From Candidatus Zixiibacteriota bacterium (GTDB lineage Bacteria; Zixibacteria; MSB-5A5; UBA10806; 4484-95), in the NCBI GenBank assembly GCA_024231855.1, contig JAAEQD010000305.1:1-64000 (forward strand): a stretch of DNA of 64,000 nucleotides, written 5' to 3'. The first letter of the stretch is position 1; each line of letters opens with the position of its first letter. The position numbers and the translations under genes were made by a program. The notes beneath the pieces are model-generated. The model was not told where the DNA came from. It was given only the letters and a program-made list of their open reading frames with translations, and searched no databases. Shown piece after piece: positions 6,891 to 15,949 of this stretch.

Positions 6891-9223
6891 TTTATAACAG
6901 CTACCTTTCCCCACCAGTCTTCGCCGGTGCCAAGTTTGATATTATAGAAATAAACTCCATTGGCCACCATCTTGCCATTGTCATTTTTGCCATCCCAGAC
7001 ATCATTATCGGCTTCCATTCCACCTGTCCTGGAAGCACCATCGATTATTGTCGTGACAAGATCCAGATTGAAATCGAATATTTTAATAGTAACATCTGTC
7101 GTTTGAATTGGTTTATAATGAATCGTTGCACCTCTTCGGGTTGAAGCTACCGGCGAGAAAGGCGATGGATAAGCGAAGTGTTCGTCTTCGTATAATTGTG
7201 ATCGGAAAACATTCCAGTTTTCACCATCGGCACTATGAATGGTGCCGTCGGCACCCCCGGCCCAGATCTCGGAGCCAACCGTCTCGACACAAAAGAAACC
7301 GGATGGAAAATATTTACTCAAACCCGATACATCTTCAATCTCGGTGATCACTTCCCAGTTCTCATAATCATCACTGATATATAGGCCATTATCGGTAGCC
7401 ACCAAAACCGTATCGCCAATGAACGCGAAATCCCAGGCCGATTCATGAATAACCGTTTTCCAGTGATTGCCATAATCGGTCGTGTAGGCTACCGCGTAAT
7501 CCTGGGCGGCTTCACCCACTCCAACCCGGCAACCGGCCCAGATATAACTCGAACAAACCGGAGCGAAATTGCCTTCAGTTAAAATACTCCCGGGCATGAG
7601 GACATCATAAATTTGAAGACCATGATAGTTATCCGCTACAAAAGCATAATTCCCTTCAACGACGACATTAGTTGCCGTTCCGGGAGTATCGTGAAATCCC
7701 AGATAAGCCAGAGTGTCGGCCGCCAGTTCGTAAACTCGCATAGCCAAATCATCGGCGACGTAAATAAGGTCGTTCTCGAAATAAACACTTTTCGCATCAC
7801 CAAGCATACCACTCATATCAACCCGCGAGAGAGAATCGGGATCGGTAATATCCAATACTACCAGCCCCAACACGTCGTCTGCTATATAGGCCAGGTTGTT
7901 ATCAATAAACACCTCGTTGGCAAAGCCCAGTGAATCATCAATCCCGATCTGAACGGGATTGGCCGGATCGGAAACATCGACAATTACGAAGCCATCATCG
8001 CCGGCGGCCAGATAAGCGTAATCGCCAACGACATGCACGCCGTTTATGCCGCCATAATCCATGTATTGTGATTCCTGAACGGGATTGGCGGGATCGGAGA
8101 CATTTACTATTGTTACACTACTGAGGTGATTGGCGACATACGCGTAATCACCCAGCACAAAAACATCGTGGGTCGCTTCACCCGTAGAGAAAGAGCTCAC
8201 ATATGCCGGGGAATTACCGGTTATATCAAATATTCGAAGTCCCATAGCGTAATCAGCGACATAGGCATAATCGCCGCTCACATAAACGCCGTGGGCTTTG
8301 CCCAGATTAATACCCTCATAAAAGCCAATAGTATTGGGAGAATCTGGATTATAAATATTAACCACATATAATCCTTTTTGATCATGCGCCACATAGGCAC
8401 GATCGCCGACGATGAATACGTCATATATTCGACCCGGTTCACCGGTAGTGGCCAGGGCCACAACGTGATTTCCGGGCAAACTGTTTGCAGAATCAGCCAG
8501 GCTGTAGCCTATTTGCCAGGCTGCGTCCTGCTTAAGCCCATCACCATAATCCGTGAAAATAAATCGGTTTATGCCAAAAGCGGTACCGGCAAAAACCGAA
8601 ATCGTGTCGGGCGCCAGCGTCGTATCGACCTTAACCGAGAAATAACGGTTGCTATAACTTCTGAATGTACTGTCGACCAAATCGGTACTATCGATATCAT
8701 TAAGATACAGGTTATCCCAATTGTTTCCGCCATCCATCGAGTAAACAAGTCCGCCATAGAAAGTAGCGCTGTAGATATCATTCTGATACATATCCAGATC
8801 ATAAGACAGCTTGCCGAAATAGGTGGCATTGCCGGGTTGAGATACACTATCCGGCAGCCAGGTCTCTCCCCCGTCGGTGGTAATTGAAAAACCATCGCCT
8901 ACCGGGATATTTTCGCCGGAGACTTCTTCAGTATGAAGCGTGGCGATACATACATAGGTAGTGCCATTATACACCGATGCCGCCAGCGCTGAAACCTCTT
9001 TGGAATGCAATCCGGAATTGCCCCGGAAGGTCCTCCAACTCGTTTCGCCGTCAGCCAAATATGATGCTCCACCTGCCGTGCCCAGCCAGATGCCGGAGGA
9101 GTCATAGACGATCTCGATTACGGAATTCGAGGTGATACCCTCATACGGTTCATCCAATGACATATTCATTAAGGCCAGGGCGGACGATGATAAAATTAAT
9201 AGAAGGAAAACAATTTTTTTCAT
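6887..9223 (-). CDS. Exported LVIVD-repeat protein with C-terminal FlgD/sorting-like domain
   Basis: A signal peptide (1-17) leads into an N-terminal region with sialidase/BNR-like motifs (SITTDGGETW, YSMDGGNNW). The middle (about 260-555) holds six or seven LVIVD repeats of about 41 residues, each with a core like GDYAYVAD..GLRIFDI or FVIVDVSDPANPVQ. These are expected to form a beta-propeller. More BNR-like motifs follow (YTTDYGNHW). The last 85 residues match a FlgD-type Ig fold used as a type IX sorting signal (VTIKIFDFNLDLV..., DVWDGKNDNG, GVYFYNIKL). It is probably a cell-surface or secreted propeller protein. GATGAGG precedes the ATG. It shares an operon with a lipoprotein and two PorV/PorQ proteins. 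Confidence 0.8.
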   Translation of the reverse strand: MKKIVFLLLILSSSALALMNMSLDEPYEGITSNSVIEIVYDSSGIWLGTAGGASYLADGETSWRTFRGNSGLHSKEVSALAASVYNGTTYVCIATLHTEEVSGENIPVGDGFSITTDGGETWLPDSVSQPGNATYFGKLSYDLDMYQNDIYSATFYGGLVYSMDGGNNWDNLYLNDIDSTDLVDSTFRSYSNRYFSVKVDTTLAPDTISVFAGTAFGINRFIFTDYGDGLKQDAAWQIGYSLADSANSLPGNHVVALATTGEPGRIYDVFIVGDRAYVAHDQKGLYVVNIYNPDSPNTIGFYEGINLGKAHGVYVSGDYAYVADYAMGLRIFDITGNSPAYVSSFSTGEATHDVFVLGDYAYVANHLSSVTIVNVSDPANPVQESQYMDYGGINGVHVVGDYAYLAAGDDGFVIVDVSDPANPVQIGIDDSLGFANEVFIDNNLAYIADDVLGLVVLDITDPDSLSRVDMSGMLGDAKSVYFENDLIYVADDLAMRVYELAADTLAYLGFHDTPGTATNVVVEGNYAFVADNYHGLQIYDVLMPGSILTEGNFAPVCSSYIWAGCRVGVGEAAQDYAVAYTTDYGNHWKTVIHESAWDFAFIGDTVLVATDNGLYISDDYENWEVITEIEDVSGLSKYFPSGFFCVETVGSEIWAGGADGTIHSADGENWNVFRSQLYEDEHFAYPSPFSPVASTRRGATIHYKPIQTTDVTIKIFDFNLDLVTTIIDGASRTGGMEADNDVWDGKNDNGKMVANGVYFYNIKLGTGEDWWGKVAVIK

Positions 9224-9233
9224 TAAAACCTCA

Positions 9234-10052
9234 TCAAAATAATACCGGTGAATCTATAACAATGGTCGTATCGACAGGAAGCGCGGTGTTTCCATCATAG
9301 TCGATAATGTTAAATTCAATCATATAACTGCCCTCGGCGTAAACGCTATCCTGTTGGGCTTCCAAATCCAGGGAATAGATATTATCCAAGGCGGTACTGT
9401 CACCATTGTTGCTGAAGTCGTTGAGATCGAATTCTCCATAAAGACTATCCTGATCGAGATATGTGATCTCAACCCAGACTCGCTCGATATTAAGTGGACC
9501 CTGAACATCCAGTACATATGCCGAAACAAACAGATGTTGCCTCTGTATGTCATATTGATTTGCCGTAATTCTTCTGATAACCGGATCAGCGGAATCGTAA
9601 GCGGTAATTGATTTGTTAATCGTGTTAGACATGTTATCGGAATTATCCCTGGCCGAGAAATGAAACACATAATCGCCGGTCTGACTTCCTGAGGATGGTG
9701 ATTGTATGCCTTGTGTATATATACCGTCTTCGGCCAAGGAATCACCGCCATTCAGGCCATCATCAAACATATAAAAAGTAAAGCCATTGGTCGAACCATC
9801 AGGACGATCAACCGTGAAAAACACAGAGTCTATATCATCCAGGCCCTGAGGATCGCGCAAACTCAGATAGATTAGTGTGGTATCGGGAAGCCCTTTTATC
9901 AAGGAGTCAGGGGCAACCAGATTATAGACTTCGGGATTCTCATTAGTAACAGGATCATCACCGCAACCACTACAAGCCACAATAGCGGCAAACAACAATA
10001 CTAATAGACAGTAATTAATGAGGCGGGGAGTTTTTTTGAAGAAATCTGACAA
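9234..10052 (-). CDS. Lipoprotein with choice-of-anchor-X-like domain
   Basis: The start is a TTG at 10052, six bases after AAAGGTGAT, a good match to the anti-Shine-Dalgarno complement. A GTG nine bases further upstream (10061) overlaps that site and is less likely. The signal peptide LINYCLLVLLFAAIVAC and a second Cys (CSGC) give a lipobox-like end, so a membrane lipoprotein is predicted. The body looks like tandem Ig-type beta domains, with the motif FDDGLNGGDSLAEDGIYT typical of choice-of-anchor X domains. A similar DLNDFSNNGDSTALDNIYS segment follows about 115 residues later. It is first in the operon, 10 bp ahead of the LVIVD gene. Confidence 0.7.
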   Translation of the reverse strand: MSDFFKKTPRLINYCLLVLLFAAIVACSGCGDDPVTNENPEVYNLVAPDSLIKGLPDTTLIYLSLRDPQGLDDIDSVFFTVDRPDGSTNGFTFYMFDDGLNGGDSLAEDGIYTQGIQSPSSGSQTGDYVFHFSARDNSDNMSNTINKSITAYDSADPVIRRITANQYDIQRQHLFVSAYVLDVQGPLNIERVWVEITYLDQDSLYGEFDLNDFSNNGDSTALDNIYSLDLEAQQDSVYAEGSYMIEFNIIDYDGNTALPVDTTIVIDSPVLF

Positions 10053-10158
10053 GATTATCACCTTTCCAGTCGTAAATTAATTACAATTTCCAAGAACTTT
10101 CAAGTCGATTCAACCAACCATTAACGATCTTATCAGCCATCCTCCATAGATTCAACAT

Positions 10159-10186
10159 AAAATATCAGTACCCTTATTAATGTCAA
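10159..10186 (-). promoter_or_regulatory. Predicted sigma70-type promoter of the surface operon
   Basis: On the minus strand TTGACA (10186-10181) and TATTTT (10164-10159) are separated by 16 bases. The lipoprotein start lies about 105 bases downstream. The -35 box sits just past the stop of the phosphatase gene, so it would start a separate transcript. Confidence 0.5.
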
Positions 10187-10194
10187 GCGTTTAA

Positions 10195-11094
10195 TTAGCT
10201 AAAATGTTCCAATAAATATCCGTGTCGCAGGCCATTTGTAGATATTTCGATCGTTTCAAAGCCATACTTTCTCATAAACGCCAGGATAATAGCGCCCCCA
10301 CCGACGATGATATCGGCCCGTTGTGAATCGAATGGCATGACACTTCTCCGCTTGTCAATCGACATGCTGCCTAAATTATGCAACAGCAGAGTCAAGATAT
10401 CTCGATTTATAACAAATCCCTGAATTTTTTCCGCGTCAAACTCCTTCAAATCGGCCAGTATAGCGGCGATTGCCACCGCTGAACCACCCACTACAATCAT
10501 CCGGGCCGGTTTGGGATTAAGAAGTTCTTCAAAATCCGAATCGCTAAATACATCACCGGCCAGCGACAAGTAATCAACCGGACTTTGTTCACTACCTACG
10601 GTTTCACAAACCGTGACCGCGCCCAATTTGACGCCTGACCATCGATCAAGCTGTCCATCTATACCCACGGCCAGCTCGGTCGAACCGCCACCAATATCGA
10701 TTACGGTTATTCTTTCGTCTGATTCATCCAGGCCATAAGTCGCGCCTTTGAAACTCAATTCAGCTTCCCTTTGGGGATTGATAATCTCGATTGTATAACC
10801 GCTTTCTCCGGCTAATTCGTCGGCAAATAATTGACCATCTTTGGGCTTGCGCAGCACCTCGGTGGCAATAATCTTAATTTCCGGGCAATCCCCTAAAGCA
10901 TTCAACGCCCGCGAAAGCGCCCGCTTCATCCCGGTCTTATACTCGGATGATATATTCCCAATATCATCAAGCCGCCGACCGGCGCGATAATGATAACGGT
11001 TGTCTGAAAGGATTATTATTTTATTCGATTCAGCGGAGGCTTTTACAGATAAAATGGTATTAGTTCCGATATCAATAATTCCAACCGTGCTCAT
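10195..11094 (-). CDS. Ppx/GppA-type phosphatase, single-domain form
   Basis: Member of the exopolyphosphatase/guanosine-pentaphosphatase superfamily (ASKHA ATPase fold), acting on polyphosphate or pppGpp in the cytoplasm. The start ATG at 11094 overlaps the previous stop as ATGA; an in-frame upstream ATG (11166) would lie inside the neighbour. Phosphate-binding motifs are present: DIGTNTILSV near the N-terminus and DIGGGSTELAV near residue 128, with GGSAVAIAA further on. At 299 residues it has only the two actin-like lobes and no C-terminal HD-type extension, as in short bacterial Ppx proteins. Coupling to two zinc-ribbon genes is unusual. Confidence 0.8.
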   Translation of the reverse strand: MSTVGIIDIGTNTILSVKASAESNKIIILSDNRYHYRAGRRLDDIGNISSEYKTGMKRALSRALNALGDCPEIKIIATEVLRKPKDGQLFADELAGESGYTIEIINPQREAELSFKGATYGLDESDERITVIDIGGGSTELAVGIDGQLDRWSGVKLGAVTVCETVGSEQSPVDYLSLAGDVFSDSDFEELLNPKPARMIVVGGSAVAIAAILADLKEFDAEKIQGFVINRDILTLLLHNLGSMSIDKRRSVMPFDSQRADIIVGGGAIILAFMRKYGFETIEISTNGLRHGYLLEHFS

Positions 11095-12476
11095 TTGCCT
11101 ACCATATTTACTTCCCGATAGCTGATTGCTTTGCCGATTAGCTGGAAATCCTGCATGGGCAGCCATACGATCTCGCCTTCCGGTAAATTGCCTTCCTCGA
11201 TGCGGAATTCCTTACGCGTTAACCGGGCATTTTTCACGATCATTATCCGCCATAAAAACACCGCCATTTGACGGGCTTCATCCTCATCGATACTTAAAAC
11301 CGGTCCCTGTTCGGGCAAGCAATCGATCAGCTTGTCATGTGGTTGCGTTCTTAAAAGCATTAATGCCTTATCGGTCAGGCGTCGAGCGCTTGATACCTTA
11401 AATGCCGGGCAATAAAGATAAAATTGCTTACCTCTTTTTTCCTTTCGCAATAAGGTAATTTCTCCTGTCAGCAGATTGCTGAACTCATCGACTGTCTTAT
11501 ATAGCCTCTTCCATTTTAATTCAAGCGGAAATCTCCAATAAGGCGCGCACAGCGAGGTTTCGGCCGTAAGATATTTCACTTGTGTATAGCCCTCGCCTTC
11601 GAGAATAAACGACCTGTCGCAGTTTTTGCAGGGGTAGAAAAGCGAAAAATGCTGCTGGTCCAAATCGGCGCCGCAATTTGGGCACTGATGCTTAAGCGGA
11701 TTAATGAAATGAGAATTCTCATCATCCAAACCGCGATTGTCAAATTCAAATGGCCCTTCGGCCTGGTTATAGCCTCGCTTGGCCAAGGCATCCACAAAGA
11801 CTATTCTCGAGTCGGACCCGTTTTCGTGGGTGATTACCCAAACCGGGAAATAGATCATCGATATCTGCTCGCCAATCATCGCCGAAAAAAGCGGGGATGT
11901 TTTATTATATAGCTTGATATTGCTGTTATGAAGTTTCATCGCCCTGTCTTCAGCAACTTGCGGGCTGATATCCGATTTTACGATCACCGTATCTTCCGGT
12001 ATTTCCTCGCGGCTGAAAGCATACAAAGGCACCGATTGAGGTCGGACGCCAAGCGACGATAAACGGAATTCACCAGGATCGAACGCCGGCACCGTTACAT
12101 CAAAATCCTTGGCTTTGAGCTTATGTTTGGCTTTCACCGGTATGGGCATTTCATCAACGGCTTCGACTATTTGTGTCTCCGGAGTAAGATAGTCGAGAGC
12201 CATTCCCCGGAATCTATAAAAGGGCAAATAGAAGAATTCCTTTTTAATTATTTTACCGGTTAGTGGCAATCCTTTCGATTTAAGAAAACGGTCAGCCGCC
12301 ATCCGGGCGCCATACGAATCGACTCTGGATGGGTAGAAATATTTTAATACCCTTCCAGGCGCGCCTATTCTGACGATCAGGCCGCAGTATTCGCAGCCAT
12401 TGGTCATCGCTCCTTCCGGTGTATGAGATGGCTTGCCGCAGCCGGGGCAATTATATATCAGTTGATAATCAGCCAT
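11091..12476 (-). CDS. Protein with two zinc ribbons, function unknown
   Basis: The 461-residue product starts at ATG 12476, where it overlaps the SPFH gene stop by 8 bp. An N-terminal zinc ribbon (CPGC at residues 9-12, CEYC near 28-31) and a second one in the middle (CPNCGADL..., CKNC near 310-330) are clear. Between them are about 270 residues with no motif I recognise but a folded, mixed alpha/beta pattern, including aromatic-rich segments such as FYLPFYRFRG and MIYFPVWVI. There is no signal peptide or long hydrophobic helix, so it is probably cytoplasmic or peripheral to the membrane. Its neighbours (SPFH/zinc-ribbon protein and Ppx/GppA phosphatase) suggest a shared process. Confidence 0.7.
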   Translation of the reverse strand: MADYQLIYNCPGCGKPSHTPEGAMTNGCEYCGLIVRIGAPGRVLKYFYPSRVDSYGARMAADRFLKSKGLPLTGKIIKKEFFYLPFYRFRGMALDYLTPETQIVEAVDEMPIPVKAKHKLKAKDFDVTVPAFDPGEFRLSSLGVRPQSVPLYAFSREEIPEDTVIVKSDISPQVAEDRAMKLHNSNIKLYNKTSPLFSAMIGEQISMIYFPVWVITHENGSDSRIVFVDALAKRGYNQAEGPFEFDNRGLDDENSHFINPLKHQCPNCGADLDQQHFSLFYPCKNCDRSFILEGEGYTQVKYLTAETSLCAPYWRFPLELKWKRLYKTVDEFSNLLTGEITLLRKEKRGKQFYLYCPAFKVSSARRLTDKALMLLRTQPHDKLIDCLPEQGPVLSIDEDEARQMAVFLWRIMIVKNARLTRKEFRIEEGNLPEGEIVWLPMQDFQLIGKAISYREVNMVGK

Positions 12477-13584
12477 CCAGCTTTTCGCCGCACTCGGTAC
12501 AGAACTTCGAGCCCTGGGGTAGTTTAGCGTTGCACTTACCGCAGATAGTTTTCTCATCCAGTTTTTTACCGCAATTATGGCAGAAATTAGCCTCAACCGG
12601 TAACTCGGCTTCGCAATTGGGGCATTCATTTATCATCACCATCTGATGGCCGCACTTGTAACAGAATCGCGAGTTTTCCGGCGTTTCGGTATTGCACTTT
12701 GAACAGGCGACAGTAGGAATCGGCTCGGTTTTCAAATCGCGCTGTTCGGGCGACAAGGCGCCATGCAAAAACCCAGGCATCATCATCCCGATTCCGGCGC
12801 CCATACCCATCCCCGTGCCGGCCTGGGCGGCATCGCTGCCGGAACCCATGGCTTTGGCCAGAGAATATTTCAGGAATTTATCGAGATCGCCGACCGCTTT
12901 CATCGATGATTTCTCGTCGATCATCTTCTGTACTTCATCGGGGGGCGTAATCGAGGTGACGAAGAAATCGATCAACTCCAGGCCGTACTTGGTGAAATCA
13001 TTCGAGATACGAAGCTTTATATCATTGCCCAACTCATCGAACTGCGCCGGCAGATCGAATATCGTTTCGAGTTTTTCGCCGAACATATCGTTGACCCGGG
13101 AAACTATAACATCACGCAGATAATCGGATATATCATCCGTGCTGAACCTGGCCTCACGGCCAACCAGCGAATTCAGGAATAGAAGCGGTTGGGTAATCCG
13201 GCATGTGTAGGTGCCGTATCCACGCAAACGTACCAGGCCGAGTTCCTTATCGCGGAAGGCTACCGGATCCTTGGTCCCCCACTTGAGATTGGTGAACACC
13301 TTATGGTTGATAAAATAGACTTCGCACCTGATTGGCGATTTAAAATTCCACGGCAAAGACAACGCCCTGGTCAGAAGCGGAACGTTCAGGCTGGTGAGGG
13401 TGTGACGGCCGGCGCCGACAACATCATAAGCCCGACCGCTTTTGAAAAAGACCGCTGATTGCGAATCGCGGACAATGAGTTGCGCGCCAAGCTTGATATC
13501 GGATGAACCCTGTTCGGGGTAACGATGGATCATATCCTTGCCGGTCATATCCATCCATTCTATTACTTCCATCAACATTGTCAT
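12469..13584 (-). CDS. SPFH/virion-core-like protein with three C-terminal zinc ribbons
   Basis: The N-terminal 250 residues match the SPFH (band 7) fold of the bacterial YdjI/virion-core type: QLIVRDSQSAVFFKSGRAYDVVGAGRH opens it, and FGLEL-like DFFVTSITPPDEV marks the end. A Gly/Met-rich linker (about 245-275) follows. Three zinc ribbons close the protein: CSKC/CYKC, CPNC/CHNC and CGKC/CTEC. GGAGG precedes the ATG. No N-terminal membrane helix is visible. SPFH proteins form ring or cage assemblies on membranes, and the ribbons could recruit client proteins. First gene of a three-gene coupled cluster. Confidence 0.8.
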   Translation of the reverse strand: MTMLMEVIEWMDMTGKDMIHRYPEQGSSDIKLGAQLIVRDSQSAVFFKSGRAYDVVGAGRHTLTSLNVPLLTRALSLPWNFKSPIRCEVYFINHKVFTNLKWGTKDPVAFRDKELGLVRLRGYGTYTCRITQPLLFLNSLVGREARFSTDDISDYLRDVIVSRVNDMFGEKLETIFDLPAQFDELGNDIKLRISNDFTKYGLELIDFFVTSITPPDEVQKMIDEKSSMKAVGDLDKFLKYSLAKAMGSGSDAAQAGTGMGMGAGIGMMMPGFLHGALSPEQRDLKTEPIPTVACSKCNTETPENSRFCYKCGHQMVMINECPNCEAELPVEANFCHNCGKKLDEKTICGKCNAKLPQGSKFCTECGEKLDG

Positions 13585-13993
13585 AAGTGCCTCCGGGGCT
13601 AGTGGATTATGAAAATTACATTAATATTCATAGTTAATATATCATTATATTTATCGGCGGAATTTGATCTCATTTTAAAGGCGATTAATGAACGTAATTA
13701 TTTATCATAAAACTAGCTGCATACTGAAAACCAGGCAATAACGAATTCAGTTCAATCCATTCAAATTCAAACAACGGTGCATTATGAAACATTGGCGAAA
13801 TCATTATGAATAATGAATATGCAAAAGGTCTAAGTATTCTCAAATATTTTAGTTTATAAAATTTCATAACCGTTCAGATAAATTTTGAGTTTTTTAATAT
13901 ATCCTCTAAAAGCTTTCATCCTATTGACCGATATTGATATATAGACAGCGGTATCAAGGTAACTGTCTTAAATTACTTAATTTAAGGGGCAAT
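13585..13993. other. AT-rich divergent intergenic region
   Basis: This gap separates the minus-strand SPFH gene from the plus-strand receiver gene and must hold both promoters. It is strongly AT-rich. A 60-codon frame on the minus strand (13685-13867) has no ribosome binding site and no recognisable content, so I do not call it a gene. No clear promoter pair could be fixed. Confidence 0.5.
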
Positions 13994-14431
13994 ATGGACA
14001 ACAAGAAAATATTAATCGTTGATGATGTCCTTCAGGTAAGACATAGCCTTCACCAGTATTTGTCCGAATCAGGATATACGATATTCGAAGCGGGTAGCGG
14101 CGCGCTTGGCCTAAAATGCTATAAGCAGCAAATCCCCGATTTAATGATACTGGATTTCGATCTTCGGGATATGAATTGCTTTAGCTTTCTCGGCGGAATC
14201 AGGAAAAATGAGATGGCTAATAGCAATAATAATAAAATCAAAATAACTCCTGCTCTTATAATATCTGGCGGCATTAAAGAATCGGAAGTTTTGCCATTTA
14301 AGGATCATTTGGGAATCATGGGTTTTATGAGTAAGCCGCTTATCTTACCCCAATTACTGATAATGGTCTCGGATATACTGGGTAAGCAATATCATATAGT
14401 CGACGGCGACCAGAAAATACTGGTTTCATAG
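13994..14431 (+). CDS. Orphan single-domain response regulator (CheY-like)
   Basis: The ATG at 13994 follows AAGGGGC and begins MDNKKILIVDDV. A single receiver domain fills the 145 residues: acidic pair DD at 10-11, phospho-acceptor Asp in LMILDFDLRD near residue 57, Ser in ALIISGG near 95 and the conserved Lys in MSKPL near 114. There is no DNA-binding or output domain and no histidine kinase next to it, so it probably acts by protein-protein contact or receives phosphate from a distant kinase. It is alone on the plus strand among minus-strand genes. An 11-residue asparagine/lysine-rich insert (NSNNNKIKI) before the fourth strand is slightly unusual. Confidence 0.85.
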   Translation: MDNKKILIVDDVLQVRHSLHQYLSESGYTIFEAGSGALGLKCYKQQIPDLMILDFDLRDMNCFSFLGGIRKNEMANSNNNKIKITPALIISGGIKESEVLPFKDHLGIMGFMSKPLILPQLLIMVSDILGKQYHIVDGDQKILVS

Positions 14432-14485
14432 ACATACAAGCAATTTTAAAAAATTAACTTAGAACATTTATCATCGCCCGGTGGA

Positions 14486-15430
14486 TTAAGTGCTAATGAT
14501 TTTCGAATCATTATCTGATTGGGAAATCACGCATACGCTCTCGGATGGGGTTTCGCAGCAATCGCATTCCAGTTGTATAGTGGTGTGATTAATATTATAT
14601 TTTTCTTTTAGCAGTTTTCTCAAAGTTCTGAGGATTTCATTACCAACATGAGATTCGGTCGATCCCACATGAACATGCACGGTCAGCATAATATTGGATG
14701 ATGACAACGTCCAGACATGCAAATCGTGGATTTCAAGTACGCCGGAAGTAGCCAATATATCTTTTTTCAAGCCATCATAATCAATACCATACGGCACACT
14801 CTCGAAAAGTATGCTGGCGCCTTCACGGATTACCCCATAGGCTCCCCTCAGGATGATCAAACCGACAATAATCGAGATTACGGGATCGGCGATATAATTG
14901 CCGGTAAAAAGCATTATCAGGCCGCCGGCGATTACGCCGACTGACGCCAGCATATCACCAATAACATGAAGGTATGCGGATTTAACATTTAGATTACCGG
15001 CGGCCGAGCGGTGAAGGCTGAGGGCGATAATCACGTTAACCGCCAGGCCGATAACGGCTACAGTCAACATGGCCAAAGTTTTAACCGGTTCGGGATCAAG
15101 CAAACGTCTATACGCTTCGATAAAAATCACGCCGGCTATCGCCACCAGCGATATACCGTTGATAATGGCGGCAAACACCTCCGCCCGATAGTAACCGAAT
15201 GTCCTTTTTTTGGTGGCCGGGCGACGTGATAAATACAGCGCGACTAACGACAACCCCAAGGCGAAGACATCAGCGAATAAATGGCCGGCATCGGATAAAA
15301 GCGCCAGCGAATTTGATAAAAAACCGCCGATAAGCTCGGCAAAGAATATCGCCAGCGTCAAAACAAACACCCAACTCATCTTCGATATTAAATGCCCATG
15401 CGAATGGCAATGATTACGCGAATGGCTCAA
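14486..15430 (-). CDS. Cation diffusion facilitator (CzcD/ZitB-like zinc exporter)
   Basis: Proton-coupled antiporter exporting Zn2+ or related divalent cations across the inner membrane. Six membrane segments are seen in residues 17-205. Metal site A is complete: SDAGHLFAD (D47, H50, D54) in the second helix and HVIGD in the fifth. An N-terminal His-rich tail (HSRNHCHSHGH) and a cytoplasmic C-terminal domain with HDLHVW and HVHVG follow. The last 25 residues add CDCC, possibly metal-binding. Translation starts at TTG (15430), overlapping the DUF523 stop as TTGA, with GAGG about 10 bases upstream. Confidence 0.9.
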   Translation of the reverse strand: MSHSRNHCHSHGHLISKMSWVFVLTLAIFFAELIGGFLSNSLALLSDAGHLFADVFALGLSLVALYLSRRPATKKRTFGYYRAEVFAAIINGISLVAIAGVIFIEAYRRLLDPEPVKTLAMLTVAVIGLAVNVIIALSLHRSAAGNLNVKSAYLHVIGDMLASVGVIAGGLIMLFTGNYIADPVISIIVGLIILRGAYGVIREGASILFESVPYGIDYDGLKKDILATSGVLEIHDLHVWTLSSSNIMLTVHVHVGSTESHVGNEILRTLRKLLKEKYNINHTTIQLECDCCETPSESVCVISQSDNDSKIIST

Positions 15431-15864
15431 ACTGTAATTACCTCAATTCCATTTCTAATAAGGAGTTCGGCAGTTACACCATTACCATTTACCAAATCTG
15501 AAGCATTATATACATTTCCTTTGCCGCAGGATGGGCTTCTCGATTTCAGTATCGCGACTTTCACATTATTAGCCAGCGCTATTTCGAGAGCATATTTGGC
15601 TCCCACCATGAAATTCGACGTTATATCAAGTCCGTTTTCATCGATAACAATAGTCTTGCCATCCAGAACATCACCGCCCGTACCGGACTTTATCCAGGCC
15701 CTGGGGCGAGGTACTCTCAAACCTCCTTCGACCTCGGGGCAGACCGGTATCAGTTCATGATTTCGGGTATATCTATCCAGATCCGGCATTGCTTTGTTTT
15801 TGCCGTCATAGCGACAATTATCGCCAATCAAGCAAGCCGAAATTAAAATTACCTTCTTATTCAT
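15427..15864 (-). CDS. DUF523 family protein
   Basis: The 145-residue protein contains all typical DUF523 motifs: SACLIGDNCRYDG at the N-terminus, PVCPEVEGGLRVPR near 41-54 and LKSRSPSCG near residues 105-113. The conserved cysteines suggest metal or Fe-S binding. The molecular function of the family is unknown to me. It is coupled to the downstream zinc exporter by a TTGA overlap, which fits a role in metal or sulfur handling but does not prove it. The ATG lies about 30 bp after the terminator of the upstream M23 gene, so this pair probably has its own promoter. Confidence 0.85.
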   Translation of the reverse strand: MNKKVILISACLIGDNCRYDGKNKAMPDLDRYTRNHELIPVCPEVEGGLRVPRPRAWIKSGTGGDVLDGKTIVIDENGLDITSNFMVGAKYALEIALANNVKVAILKSRSPSCGKGNVYNASDLVNGNGVTAELLIRNGIEVITV

Positions 15865-15895
15865 TTAACTTTCATTTCCGATATAATTTATCTAT

Positions 15896-15921
15896 AAAAA
15901 AACCCCGAAAGACTCGGGGTT
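15896..15921 (-). terminator. Rho-independent terminator of the M23 peptidase gene
   Basis: On the minus strand AACCCCGA (15921-15914) pairs with TCGGGGTT (15908-15901) around a 5-nt loop and is followed by a T tract (15900-15896). It lies 29 bp past the M23 stop codon. Confidence 0.85.
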
Positions 15922-15949
15922 GTTTCCACATTAATCATTTTCAAATTTA

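Noticed and set aside
7613-8371. Several plus-strand frames opposite the LVIVD gene
   Set aside because: They arise from the repetitive codons of the LVIVD repeats read in antisense; high Arg/His content and no start signals.
13685-13867. 60-codon minus-strand frame
   Set aside because: AT-rich chance frame without ribosome binding site or recognisable motif in a divergent promoter region.
14461-14485. Terminator after the receiver gene
   Set aside because: No stem of useful length is present between the convergent receiver and cation-efflux genes.
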